NCBI GenBank assembly: GCA_016794565.1
Contig: JAEUHQ010000187.1
Coordinates: forward strand, 1 to 32,430
Direction of reading: 5' to 3'
DNA: 32,430 bases
DNA from: Planctomycetota bacterium
GTDB taxonomy: Bacteria; Planctomycetota; UBA1135; UBA2386
Position 1 is the stretch's first letter. Every line of letters starts with the position of its first letter. A program made the translations under genes and the position numbers. The notes below the pieces were generated by a model. The model saw only the letters and a program-made list of their open reading frames with translations. It had not been told where the DNA came from and did no database searches. Below, one piece after another: positions 7,028 through 14,662 of this stretch.

Positions 7028-9280
7028 CTACAGGAACGTGACGACGATCTCGTCCGTCAGCGTGAACTCGAACCCGAGCAGGGACAGCGGGCACCCGCCC
7101 GGCGCGAATACGTCGATGCCCTGGGCCGCGACCTGCATGCCGATCAGCGTGACATCGGGCGGCACCGTGTAGGCGATGCTCGATTGCCCCAGCAGCGACA
7201 TCGTCCCGGCGTCGATGCCGAGTTCGCAACCGCTGCACAGCGCGACCGGCGCCGTCGACTGCCCGATCAGGAACAACGGGATGCCCTGCGCGCCGACGAG
7301 ATCGAGATACATCGTCTCGCCGAGCGCCGGCAAGCCGTTCGCGACGAGCTGCATCGCCCCGCAACCAGCGACCGCGTGGTCGAAATACGACGTCGCGGAG
7401 AGGTCCAGGTGACCGCGGTAGAACGCAGCGAGCGCGCTGGCGCCGAAGCTGCCCGACGCCGTCCATGCCGCGACGTAGCCCGTCGTGTAGGTGCCGCCGC
7501 TGTGCTCCGATGTGATCTGCAGGTTGTCGTCGACCTCGATGTAGCCGTTGAGCAGTTCGGGATACGCGGTGACCGCGAGCTGTGAGTTGGGTGCGAGGTG
7601 CACTGTCGCGAGGTAGGGCGCCCAGTCGTTGCCGACCGACGAGGCCTTCTCGCTGAAGCCGACGGCGAAACGCGTGCCGTCGGTGTCGACGCACGGATGC
7701 ACCTGGTTCGCGAAGTTCGGGCGATTCAGCAGCTGCGTGAGGTTCGTCGAGCCGGTCGCGTTCGTCGCGTCCTGGAAGACCGCGCCGTAGATGTCATCGT
7801 GCCCGACGGCGATCACGCTGCCCGGGATCGTGCGTTGCCACACGACCATCCAGCGGTCGACGCCGCTGACGAAGTCGGTCTTCGACGAGACCTGCGGTTG
7901 TGTGTCGTTCGACGTCGTTGCATCGACCGTGATGTCCTGCGCGACGATGGTGCCGTCGGCGGCGACGAGCGCGCCGTGGATGTCGCGATCGGTGAACCCC
8001 GTCCCCTGATCCCATACGACGACCCATTGCTGCACGCCCGTCTCGGGGCCGCAGCACTTCGAAACCGACGCGTTGGCCCGCCCGACGAAGGCGGGAGTCC
8101 CCAGGACCTGGATCGCTCCGACGACCCCGTCGGTGCCCACCGTGGCCTGCAGGACGCCGGCGTTGCGTATGCACGTGACGCAGTAGTTGCCCGGCAGGGA
8201 GGCGGTCGGCGAGGGATTGCCGCCGACATCGGGTGACTCGGGTGCAGAGAGAAGCGCCGGGACGATCGTGAACTGCGCACCGAAGACGAACGTCGGGATC
8301 GTCTGCGGCGCGGCCAGATCGACGAGGCGCCCGCCAACCTCCGAGTTGCGCTTCGCGGCACAGAGGAACTGACTCGCGGCGACGTGACTCGCGACGCGCG
8401 GAGCCGTCCACGACGTGGTCGTGAAGTCGACGAAGTCGGCGAGGAGCGGGGTGCCGGTGCGGGAATAGGCGTGGACGCGGACGTCGTGGTCCGTCGCGCT
8501 GAAGACCTCCTCGAACACTCCCGCGTACACACCATCGAACGTGCTCACGTACGCGATGTCGGGATTCAGGTGGTCGTAGCCGTTCGGCGGTTGCACGAAG
8601 CTCGTCACCAGGAAATACGGGTCGATCGTCAGAGGGAACGTCGCGTGCGCGGCGAAGTCCGCGGGCACGGTGTAGACGAGCGTGCCGTTCGCGAACGTCG
8701 TCGTCGCCGGCGCCGTTGCACCGCGTGCGTCGACCGCGGTCGCCTTGCCGATCTGCACGCCGCCGAGCTCGTTCGTGAAGCGGAGCGAACCGTCGGCGTC
8801 CTGCGTGGCCGAGAGTTCCGTCGTGACGCGCATCGAGACCGAGCAGGCGCCGGCCGCGCGTCGTTCGGCGAACACGAACTTCTGTTCGATGCTGCGCGGT
8901 GTCAGTTCGTAGATCTCGGTGAGCGAGCCCCGTTCGATGGTCACGCGCTGCGTCTCCTGAGCGCGCGCGGCGGTCGTGAGATCGAGGGGCAGCGCCGTGT
9001 CGCCGCAGCGAGCGCCGGCGAGCTCCACGGTGACCGGGAAGTTGCGTGGCGCCTTCGAGCCGAGGAACGGCACGAACGTGCACCCCTGTGGTCCGAACGA
9101 GGCCTTCCAGTCGTCGCCGTGTGCCCAGACGAGGCCGTCACCCTGGGTGTCGACGTGGACGCGGCCGGTCGTCGGCGCGAGCGGGAACGATGGATTGGTG
9201 GCGCGCAGCGCCGGTTCCTGGGCGGTGAGAGACAGGATCGCGCCGAGCAGCACGAGGGCGGCGCGCAGCATGGTTGCCAT
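7028..9280 (-). CDS. Large secreted protein of unknown function
   Basis: 750 residues with a clear signal peptide after the ATG at 9280 (MATMLRAALVLLGAILSLTA, then QEP). That start has GGAG about 8 nt upstream; the frame continues to 9331 but without such support. The mature part is beta-rich and non-repetitive by eye, with a Trp/Asp-rich middle region (for example QQWVVVWDQGTGFTDRDIHG and DRWMVVWQRTIPG) reminiscent of repeated VWxxxxG beta-propeller-like units. The last 110 residues (from GCGAMQLVANGLPALGETMY) form a separate Gly/Leu-rich beta domain ending in VTFL. This kind of tail is seen on many planctomycete exported proteins. No catalytic motif was recognised. Several Cys pairs (CVTC, CC, CSGC) suggest disulphides outside the cytoplasm. 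Confidence 0.85.
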   Translation of the reverse strand: MATMLRAALVLLGAILSLTAQEPALRATNPSFPLAPTTGRVHVDTQGDGLVWAHGDDWKASFGPQGCTFVPFLGSKAPRNFPVTVELAGARCGDTALPLDLTTAARAQETQRVTIERGSLTEIYELTPRSIEQKFVFAERRAAGACSVSMRVTTELSATQDADGSLRFTNELGGVQIGKATAVDARGATAPATTTFANGTLVYTVPADFAAHATFPLTIDPYFLVTSFVQPPNGYDHLNPDIAYVSTFDGVYAGVFEEVFSATDHDVRVHAYSRTGTPLLADFVDFTTTSWTAPRVASHVAASQFLCAAKRNSEVGGRLVDLAAPQTIPTFVFGAQFTIVPALLSAPESPDVGGNPSPTASLPGNYCVTCIRNAGVLQATVGTDGVVGAIQVLGTPAFVGRANASVSKCCGPETGVQQWVVVWDQGTGFTDRDIHGALVAADGTIVAQDITVDATTSNDTQPQVSSKTDFVSGVDRWMVVWQRTIPGSVIAVGHDDIYGAVFQDATNATGSTNLTQLLNRPNFANQVHPCVDTDGTRFAVGFSEKASSVGNDWAPYLATVHLAPNSQLAVTAYPELLNGYIEVDDNLQITSEHSGGTYTTGYVAAWTASGSFGASALAAFYRGHLDLSATSYFDHAVAGCGAMQLVANGLPALGETMYLDLVGAQGIPLFLIGQSTAPVALCSGCELGIDAGTMSLLGQSSIAYTVPPDVTLIGMQVAAQGIDVFAPGGCPLSLLGFEFTLTDEIVVTFL

Positions 9281-9356
9281 CGGGGATCTCCGTGGGACCG
9301 GCTCCGGTCCGTGAGCACTCCGAAGCCGCATTCGGCAGTCCGACCGAACAGCGGAT

Positions 9357-9372
9357 GCCGGAATCTTCCGGC
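9357..9372 (-). terminator. Terminator-like hairpin after the CheC-like gene
   Basis: Perfect 6-bp inverted repeat GCCGGA/TCCGGC with a 4-nt loop, 32 nt beyond the stop of the CheC-like gene. No T tract follows, so it is only a candidate. A second small hairpin (GGACCG/CGGTCC, 9295-9310) lies just upstream of the secreted-protein start. Confidence 0.35.
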
Positions 9373-9404
9373 GCCACCATCGCGCACGAACGGCGCCCGG
9401 GCCG

Positions 9405-10466
9405 CTACGAAGCCGGTGGCGCCTCGGACGGGGCGGTCGGGATCATCGTCCCGAGCTTCTGTGAGAGCTGCGCTTCTTCGCACGGGAAGCCGAGGATCGC
9501 GTCGGCGCGGGACAGGAACGCCTGCGTCACCCGTTGCCGCGACGGCTGATGGAGCAGCAGCACGACCTTCGTCGTGGTCGACAGATCCTTGATGCGGCGG
9601 CACCAGTCGAAGCGGCGGTCTTCGCCCGGCGGCACGTCCATCAGCACGATCTCGTTGCGGTGCGCAGCAGGATTCGGGATCTCGCCGCGGCCGTGGCGGC
9701 GCAGCTCGAGTCCGACGCGACGACAACTGCGCCGCAGGGTCTTGAACACGTCGGGCTGCATCACGAACGCGGCGAGCGTGCCGCGGATCGGCGCGGCCGG
9801 GATCGTCTCCAGCCCTTCGTCCTCGGCTCGAGGAGACGCTGCCGCGGCCTTGGCGGGCTGGGCGTCACCGCCCGTGAGGGGAGCCTTGTTCCACGCTTCC
9901 GCGGTCGCCTGGTCGAGAACGAGCCAGCCGACCGACTCGGGGTACTCGCCGAGCTTCAGCCGGAACGTGAACACGGCGAGCGTGCCCGTGCCGAGCGAGG
10001 TCGCTTCGCTGTCGGCCTTCACCGTCTGCTGATCCTGGTAGCGGATCTCGGTGCCCGCGACGTTGTCGCGCAGCACGTTGCCGAACCCGGCGAACAGTAC
10101 GTTGCCCAGTTCGCCGAACGAGGTCGCGTCCTCGGCGGTGAACTCGCCCTTCGTCCGCTTCTCCGCGATCGTCTCGTCGGAGGTCATCATCAGGAGGCCG
10201 CCCATCGCGATCGCGTCGCCGGCGTCGAGCAGCGCGACCATCGTCTTGCCCGGAACCGGCTTCTCGATCGCGCCACGCGCGGCGACCATGAGGCGCGGCA
10301 GCGAGCGCACGAACGCGTCCGCAGGATGGAGTTCGACGTCGCCCGGTTTGACCACCAGCTCGCGCCCGACGAGCGCACCGATGCTCTCGCCGATCGTGCT
10401 GGTCAACATCGCGCAGATGCGCGCCAGCTCCTTGCACGAAGGGGTCTTCACCGTCGCGTCGCTCAT
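9405..10466 (-). CDS. CheC/FliY-like domain fused to a degenerate response-regulator receiver
   Basis: 353 residues in two parts. Residues 1-190 resemble the CheC/CheX/FliY phosphatase fold. A Leu-rich start is followed by TSFGELGNVLFAGFGNVLRD, whose E119-x-x-N122 matches the ExxN catalytic pair of that family. The invariant Pro of the full CheC motif is not at its expected place, and only one ExxN copy is obvious. After an Ala-rich linker (about 200-225), residues 230-343 align with a receiver domain. D277 in IVLMDVPPG sits at the phosphoacceptor position. The N-terminal acidic pair, the Ser/Thr in VVLLLH and the Lys of the KP motif (here GFP) are missing. It lies downstream of fliA on the same strand. 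A role in chemotaxis adaptation or the motor switch is inferred. Confidence 0.75.
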   Translation of the reverse strand: MSDATVKTPSCKELARICAMLTSTIGESIGALVGRELVVKPGDVELHPADAFVRSLPRLMVAARGAIEKPVPGKTMVALLDAGDAIAMGGLLMMTSDETIAEKRTKGEFTAEDATSFGELGNVLFAGFGNVLRDNVAGTEIRYQDQQTVKADSEATSLGTGTLAVFTFRLKLGEYPESVGWLVLDQATAEAWNKAPLTGGDAQPAKAAAASPRAEDEGLETIPAAPIRGTLAAFVMQPDVFKTLRRSCRRVGLELRRHGRGEIPNPAAHRNEIVLMDVPPGEDRRFDWCRRIKDLSTTTKVVLLLHQPSRQRVTQAFLSRADAILGFPCEEAQLSQKLGTMIPTAPSEAPPAS

Positions 10467-10582
10467 GGCGTGCCCGTCAGCATCCCCCCATGCGATCGCG
10501 GGTTGCCGCGCCGCGGCGCGCGTACGGACCTCGTCGAGTTGCCATCATCGGTGCCATGCTCCTTTCGACAGATGCGATCGCT

Positions 10583-10807
10583 TCACTTCAGGAGTGGTCG
10601 CCGTTGTTCGTCCGCTTCGGCCGTGAGGGGACCCCGGGCGTCGAGTTCCTCGACGACGAGGTCCGATGACATCGGCAAGGCGACTTCGCGGCGCGGGTCC
10701 GCGAGCGCCCACGCGCCCACCTTCGCGCGAACGGCCGCGCGGCTCGCCGCGGTCTCGCTGACGACGAGTTGCGGGGTGCTGCCCTTGGTTCGACGAGGCG
10801 GATTCAC
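10583..10807 (-). CDS. Possible small hypothetical protein between fliA and the CheC-like gene
   Basis: 74 codons from a GTG at 10807 (MNPPRRTKGSTPQLVVSET...). It lies on the same strand as its neighbours, 99 nt after the fliA stop and 116 nt before the next gene. Third codon positions are mostly G/C in the middle but less so at both ends. The ORF contains a mildly amphipathic Ala-rich stretch and an acidic end. Position beside fliA invites comparison with the anti-sigma factor FlgM, but I do not see the FlgM C-terminal helix motif. It may be an untranslated spacer. Nothing else was recognised in 10467-10906. Confidence 0.35.
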   Translation of the reverse strand: MNPPRRTKGSTPQLVVSETAASRAAVRAKVGAWALADPRREVALPMSSDLVVEELDARGPLTAEADEQRRPLLK

Positions 10808-10906
10808 GAGTCCGCTATCGGCGGGGTCCGACTTCGAGTGGAGGCGGTCCGGTGGCCGCTGTCAGGCCTCGATGCCGTGGGCGGAACGCGCGCGATCGCG
10901 CGCGGA

Positions 10907-11806
10907 TCAGGCGCCGTTCTGTGCGCGGTCGAGCTGCGCCTTGAGGCGCGCCATCACGTTGCTGTGGATCTGGCACACGCGCGACTCCGTGAGCTCCATG
11001 ATCTCGCCGATCTCGCGCATCGTGAGGCCCTCGTAGTAGTACATGAGGATGATCAGGCGCTCCTTCTTGGTGAGGCTGCCGGTGATCGTGTCGAGGGCAT
11101 CGCGCTGCTGGATCGTGTCGACCGGATCCACCGACTTGCGATCGGCGAGGATCTCGACCTTCTCCATCTCCTTCTCCTCGTCGCCGTCGTCCCACTTCTC
11201 GGACAGGGAGAAGATCGTCTTCGCGTTGGCTTCGACTTCGTGCGCCTGCAGCTCCTCGAGCGAGATCCCGAGCGTCGCGGCGATCTCGGCGTGGTTCGGC
11301 GAGCGGCCGAGTTCGCCTTCGAGCTGACGGATCGCGCGATCGAGACGGTGTGCCTTCAGGCGAACGAGGCGCGGTACCCAGTCCTGCGACCGCAGCTCGT
11401 CGAGGATCGAGCCGCGGATGCGCGTCGTGCAGTAGGTCTTGAACTTGATGCCGCGCGACAGGTCGAAGCCGTTGATCGCGTCCATCAGGCCGAACGTGCC
11501 GGCCGAGCTCAGGTCGTCGAGCTCGATCGACTTCGGCAGCGTCTGCAGCACGCGCTCGGCGATCGCGCGAACGAGCGGCATGTGGTGCTCGATGAGCGTG
11601 TTGCGCAGGTTCTCGTCACGAGTGCGCTTGAACGTCTTCCAGATCACCTCGAGCTCGGCTTCCGACACCGGGTTGTTGGGCGCGGGAGCGACCGTGGGCG
11701 CCGCCGTGCGGGAGCCCTTCGTGTCGCGATCGACCGCCTTCAGGCGGTTCGTGGGCTGAGCGGCGGCGGGGCGAGGAGAACGGAGCGCGGCGGACGACTT
11801 GGCCAT
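10907..11806 (-). CDS. fliA: Flagellar RNA polymerase sigma factor FliA (sigma-28)
   Basis: 299-residue sigma-70 family protein of the FliA/WhiG group, which directs RNA polymerase to late flagellar promoters. After a 50-residue Ala/Pro-rich N-terminal extension come region 2 (LVRAIAERVLQTLPKSIELD, SAGTFGLMDAINGFD, GIKFKTYCTTRIRGSILDEL), region 3 (RAIRQLEGELGRSPNHAEIA) and region 4 with its helix-turn-helix (LIILMYYYEGLTMREIGEIM, then ELTESRVCQIHSNVM). There is no region 1.1, as expected for this group. The ATG at 11806 has GGAG about 10 nt upstream; the frame remains open to 11998, but that extension is Arg-rich and unsupported. It is preceded by a roughly 270-nt leader with a cyclic-di-GMP riboswitch further upstream. 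Confidence 0.95.
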   Translation of the reverse strand: MAKSSAALRSPRPAAAQPTNRLKAVDRDTKGSRTAAPTVAPAPNNPVSEAELEVIWKTFKRTRDENLRNTLIEHHMPLVRAIAERVLQTLPKSIELDDLSSAGTFGLMDAINGFDLSRGIKFKTYCTTRIRGSILDELRSQDWVPRLVRLKAHRLDRAIRQLEGELGRSPNHAEIAATLGISLEELQAHEVEANAKTIFSLSEKWDDGDEEKEMEKVEILADRKSVDPVDTIQQRDALDTITGSLTKKERLIILMYYYEGLTMREIGEIMELTESRVCQIHSNVMARLKAQLDRAQNGA

Positions 11807-12074
11807 GGGGACGAGACTCCAGCAGGACGGCAGACGCAGGACGGAAGGGAGCGACTCTGTCGCGGCAGAGTCGGTGGGACGACGCTTGTCGGCTCCTGGA
11901 TGCGTCGAACGGTCGCTGCCTGCCTGCCTTCCTCGTCTCGTCGCGCGCGACCGCACCGTGAGGGGCGCCGCGCGGGGGAGTTTCGTCGGGGCTCGCACCC
12001 GGCCGTTCGTTCCGTCGGCGCGTCGAGTGGACTCGAGGCGATGCGGAACGGAGCCGGAGCGTGCGATTGCCCTC
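11807..12074 (-). promoter_or_regulatory. Long untranslated fliA leader with two stem-loops
   Basis: The stretch between the riboswitch aptamer and the fliA ATG contains no convincing gene. It holds a stem-loop at 12008-12050 (CGTTCC/GGAACG enclosing TCGAG-loop-CTCGA), starting about 25 nt after the aptamer. A perfect 8-bp hairpin at 11852-11873 (CGACTCTG/CAGAGTCG, 6-nt loop) lies about 46 nt before the start codon. Neither is followed by a clear U tract in the transcript direction. They are candidates for the expression platform or for mRNA stability rather than obvious intrinsic terminators. Confidence 0.5.
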
Positions 12075-12175
12075 GCTTCATTTCGGGAACCAGGCTGCCA
12101 TGGTCGGCGGGTGCCGACCGAAGGCCCTATGGCTTTGCGTCACCGACTTTCGTCGGGTTTGCCGTTTCGAGAAGC
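12075..12175 (-). ncRNA. Cyclic-di-GMP-I (GEMM-I) riboswitch aptamer
   Basis: Read on the minus strand, this matches the GEMM-I consensus almost position by position. The core GGCAAACC (12156-12163) is followed by P2 CGAC-GAAA-GTCG with the GNRA tetraloop, then GACGCAAAGCC (12131-12141). After that come P3, with an extra GGTCGGC/GCCGACC hairpin, ATGGCAGCC, and the 3' GGTTCCCG. The spacing from the first core to CGCAAAGCC equals that of the Vibrio cholerae Vc2 aptamer. The equivalents of G20, the G21-C46 pair and A47 are present; G rather than A at position 20 predicts cyclic di-GMP over cGAMP. The closing stem P1 is GCTTC...GAAGC plus TCG/CGA. It points toward fliA. Confidence 0.95.
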
Positions 12176-12232
12176 ATGTCTTGGTGGGAGCCGAGACACC
12201 AAAGAACGTGACCCTCGCGGGTCGGTGGCCCA

Positions 12233-12260
12233 TGATCGGCCCGCGCCCTCTCCCGATTGA
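12233..12260 (-). promoter_or_regulatory. Candidate sigma-28 promoter for the riboswitch-fliA transcript
   Basis: On the minus strand, TCAA (12257-12260) is followed after 16 nt by GCCGATCA (12233-12240). The -10 matches the sigma-28 consensus GCCGATAA at seven of eight positions; the -35 matches TAAA at three of four. A start about 7 nt further on would place the aptamer roughly 50 nt into the transcript. This would make fliA autoregulated. The assignment is by consensus only. Confidence 0.4.
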
Positions 12261-12289
12261 GCGATGCCTCTGGGGAATCTTGAGCGGTT

Positions 12290-12322
12290 CCCGCAAGTAA
12301 CTCCCATTCAAAGACTTGCGGG
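12290..12322. repeat. Stem-loop CCCGCAAG/CTTGCGGG upstream of the riboswitch
   Basis: Perfect 8-bp inverted repeat with a 17-nt loop, immediately beside the apt terminator hairpin. It lies in a locally AT-richer stretch (12120-12370) that holds no gene. Function unknown; it could be part of a bipartite terminator or a small RNA. Confidence 0.45.
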
Positions 12323-12326
12323 CAAA

Positions 12327-12362
12327 GAAAATCGAGACATTGGTGTCGCGGTCCCGATTTTC
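12327..12362 (-). terminator. Intrinsic terminator of apt
   Basis: Perfect 8-bp stem GAAAATCG/CGATTTTC enclosing an inner GACA/TGTC hairpin. In the minus direction it is followed by TTTG, so the RNA has a U-rich 3' flank. It lies 126 nt after the apt stop and separates apt from the fliA leader. Confidence 0.6.
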
Positions 12363-12488
12363 AACATCCGCCTCCCAGCCGCCGTGCCGAAGCTTGCGGA
12401 GCGCGGGCGAGCCCAACCTGCAGGCGCGCCCAGACGCCGATGTGCCATCCCTGGTGGTTGGTGCGCCACCGGCCTCCCCGTCGCACCG

Positions 12489-13001
12489 TCATTCGATGCG
12501 AACGAGTGCTTCGACCCGGCGGCCGGGGAGTGCCTTGCGGCCGTTCAGGAACGCGAGCTCGACCGCGAACGCGCAGCCGACGACCGCGCCACCGGCGGCC
12601 TCCACGAGCTTCGCTGCCGCCGCCATGGTGCCGCCCGTCGCGAGCAGATCGTCGACCACGAGCACGCGTTCGCCTTTCTGGAACGCGTCCTGATGGATCT
12701 CGACGGCGTCGGTGCCGTACTCGAGCACGTACTCCACACGATGCGTCTTCCACGGCAGCTTGCCGGGCTTGCGGACGGGCACGAATCCGGCGCCAAGACG
12801 CATCGCCAGCGGCACGCCGAACAGGAAACCGCGCGACTCGATCGCCGCGACCTTCTCGATCCTGCCGAAGTCGAACGCGGCGAGGCGTTCGATGGCCGCC
12901 TGCATCGCCGGCGGTGACGCCAGGAGCGGCGTGATGTCCTTGAACAGGATGCCCGGCTTCGGGAAGTCGGGCACGTCGCGCAGGAACTTGGCGAGATCCA
13001 T
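12489..13001 (-). CDS. apt: Adenine phosphoribosyltransferase
   Basis: Purine salvage enzyme converting adenine and PRPP to AMP in the cytoplasm. At 170 residues it has the normal family length. The start MDLAKFLRDVPDFPKPGILF followed by KDITPLL is diagnostic of Apt. The PRPP-binding loop is VLVVDDLLATGGT at residues 113-125, and the AAIESRGFLFG segment at 52-62 matches the family. The frame is open upstream to 14828, but the ATG at 13001 gives the canonical N-terminus. The gene is 77 nt downstream of the membrane-protein gene on the same strand, so the two may be co-transcribed. Confidence 0.97.
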   Translation of the reverse strand: MDLAKFLRDVPDFPKPGILFKDITPLLASPPAMQAAIERLAAFDFGRIEKVAAIESRGFLFGVPLAMRLGAGFVPVRKPGKLPWKTHRVEYVLEYGTDAVEIHQDAFQKGERVLVVDDLLATGGTMAAAAKLVEAAGGAVVGCAFAVELAFLNGRKALPGRRVEALVRIE

Positions 13002-13078
13002 GGGGGCATCGTGCCCGCCCGACCTGCGCCGGGCGAGCACTTCGGCGGGCTGCTCGCCCGCCGTGCCCACGCAGAGCA

Positions 13079-14662
13079 TCAGCGCGTGCGCGCCGCGGCG
13101 CCCTGGCGGGCGCGTTCCTGTCCGGTGACCACGACGGCGCCCGGCAGGTTCGACAGGTCCGGCGCATCCGACAGCCCGCGGCGCGGGCTGCGGCCCTCGA
13201 TCGATCGCGGTTCGGCGGGGCGCCCCGGCTCGGCGGGCGCGGGCGGCTTCGCGGGAGCCGGCGTACCGCCCGCCGGGGCCTTTGGCGCGGGCCGCGGCGG
13301 AGCCGGCGGGCGGGCGGGCTCGTTCCGAACGGGTGCGGGTGCCGCGGGCTTGGCGCGCGCGGGTGCGACCGGTGCACCTGCATCGGTCGCGCGCTTCAGG
13401 TTCGGCGGCTCGAAGTGCTCGAGATGCGCGGGGCGCTGCGGAAGCCGCGGCGCCGGTGCCGCGCCCTTCGCTCGCTGCGCCACCTTCGCGGCCGCCGTCG
13501 TCGGCCGCTTCATGGCGGGCTTCTGAGCGACGGCGCGAGGCGCCGGGGCCTTCGCCACTGCGGGGCGAGCCGCGGGCCGCGTTCCCGCGGGCCGAGCCGC
13601 GCTCGGAACCGCGGGTGCGGCCTTCGGTGCCGGGCGCACGAGCAGGGTGCCGAGGTCGGCGCGGTGCGCGTCGATCCAGGTTCCGAGCAGGCGCGAGACG
13701 ACGAACAGCGGCACGACGCACAGTGGGCCGACCATCGCGATCTGCACCCAGACCGGGCGCCCGAACACGAGCCATGCCGTCGCGGCCGCCGGCGCGAACA
13801 GGAGCCACGCGACGGACACGAGTCCCGGGTACCCGACGCCGCTGCGGGCGGCGCCGCGCAGGAGCGTGGTCGGCGACAACGCGCCGAGGTCGCCGCGAAC
13901 CTGGCGCAGCGCCCATGCGAGCGGCGTGAAGAACGCACCGACCATCAGGCCGGGGAGAGCCGTTGCCACCGGTGCACCGAGTGCGAGCGCGAGCAGCGAC
14001 GGCACGAGGAGTGTTCCCAGCACGATGCCCGCATCCGCGAAGAACCGCCGAGCGTCCGCGACGAGCTGGCCGAACTCGGGCACGTTCGGCACGTCGCCGA
14101 CGCCCTGGCTGCTGGTCACGAGGATCTGTCGCCCCATCGCGCCGACGACGCCGAGGACCAGCAGTCCCGGCAGAGCCGCGATCGCCGCGAGCAGGAACGG
14201 CGAGCCGCCCGCCGTCAGCAGGCCGCCGACGCCGACGACCAGCGGGAAGGCCAGCGTCGTCATCAGCACGAGCAGCGGCATGTGCTGATGGAACAGGTAC
14301 TGGAGCGCGTCGACCGCGTGATCCTGGACGCGAGGCTTCGTGAGCCGCGGCATGCCGTCCTTCGAACGCGATCCGGCATTGCTGGCTGCCGGCGCCGCGG
14401 AATGGCCGTCGGCGCGCGCTTCGGCGTCGGCGACCGCGCCTGCGCGAGCGAGCTTCGAACGAACGAGCTGCTGTACGACGGCACCGCGGATGTGTCCGAG
14501 ACAATCGACTGCTTCGTCGGTGTGTCCGAGTCGCAGACTCACCTCTGCCAGTTCTCGCCAGATTTCGTCGGAATCGAGACCGCGCTCGATTGCGCGATGC
14601 AGCGTTGCATAGCGCTGCTGCGGCGTCTCCTGCGGGGGAGTTGCATGGCTCTCCAGTTGCAC
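13079..14662 (-). CDS. Multi-pass membrane protein with long Ala/Pro-rich C-terminal tail
   Basis: 527 residues from a GTG at 14662, chosen because AAAGGAG lies 6 nt upstream; the ATG at 14968 has no support and overlaps the next gene. Residues 10-55 form a helical, TPR-like segment (RYATLHRAIERGLDSDEIWR, ELAEVSLRLGHTDEAVDCLG). A linker leads to five or six hydrophobic segments between about residues 125 and 335 (for example PLLVLMTTLAFPLVVGVGGL and FLLAAIAALPGLLVLGVVGA). The last 175 residues are a low-complexity Ala/Pro/Lys/Arg tail, presumably cytoplasmic and disordered. I recognise no family. The tail makes codon-based boundaries less certain, but the membrane part is convincing. Confidence 0.8.
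   Translation of the reverse strand: MQLESHATPPQETPQQRYATLHRAIERGLDSDEIWRELAEVSLRLGHTDEAVDCLGHIRGAVVQQLVRSKLARAGAVADAEARADGHSAAPAASNAGSRSKDGMPRLTKPRVQDHAVDALQYLFHQHMPLLVLMTTLAFPLVVGVGGLLTAGGSPFLLAAIAALPGLLVLGVVGAMGRQILVTSSQGVGDVPNVPEFGQLVADARRFFADAGIVLGTLLVPSLLALALGAPVATALPGLMVGAFFTPLAWALRQVRGDLGALSPTTLLRGAARSGVGYPGLVSVAWLLFAPAAATAWLVFGRPVWVQIAMVGPLCVVPLFVVSRLLGTWIDAHRADLGTLLVRPAPKAAPAVPSAARPAGTRPAARPAVAKAPAPRAVAQKPAMKRPTTAAAKVAQRAKGAAPAPRLPQRPAHLEHFEPPNLKRATDAGAPVAPARAKPAAPAPVRNEPARPPAPPRPAPKAPAGGTPAPAKPPAPAEPGRPAEPRSIEGRSPRRGLSDAPDLSNLPGAVVVTGQERARQGAAARTR

Noticed and set aside
11740..12081. A 113-codon minus-strand ORF in the fliA leader
   Set aside because: It overlaps fliA in another frame and is Arg/Pro/Ser low complexity; the fliA leader is better explained as untranslated.
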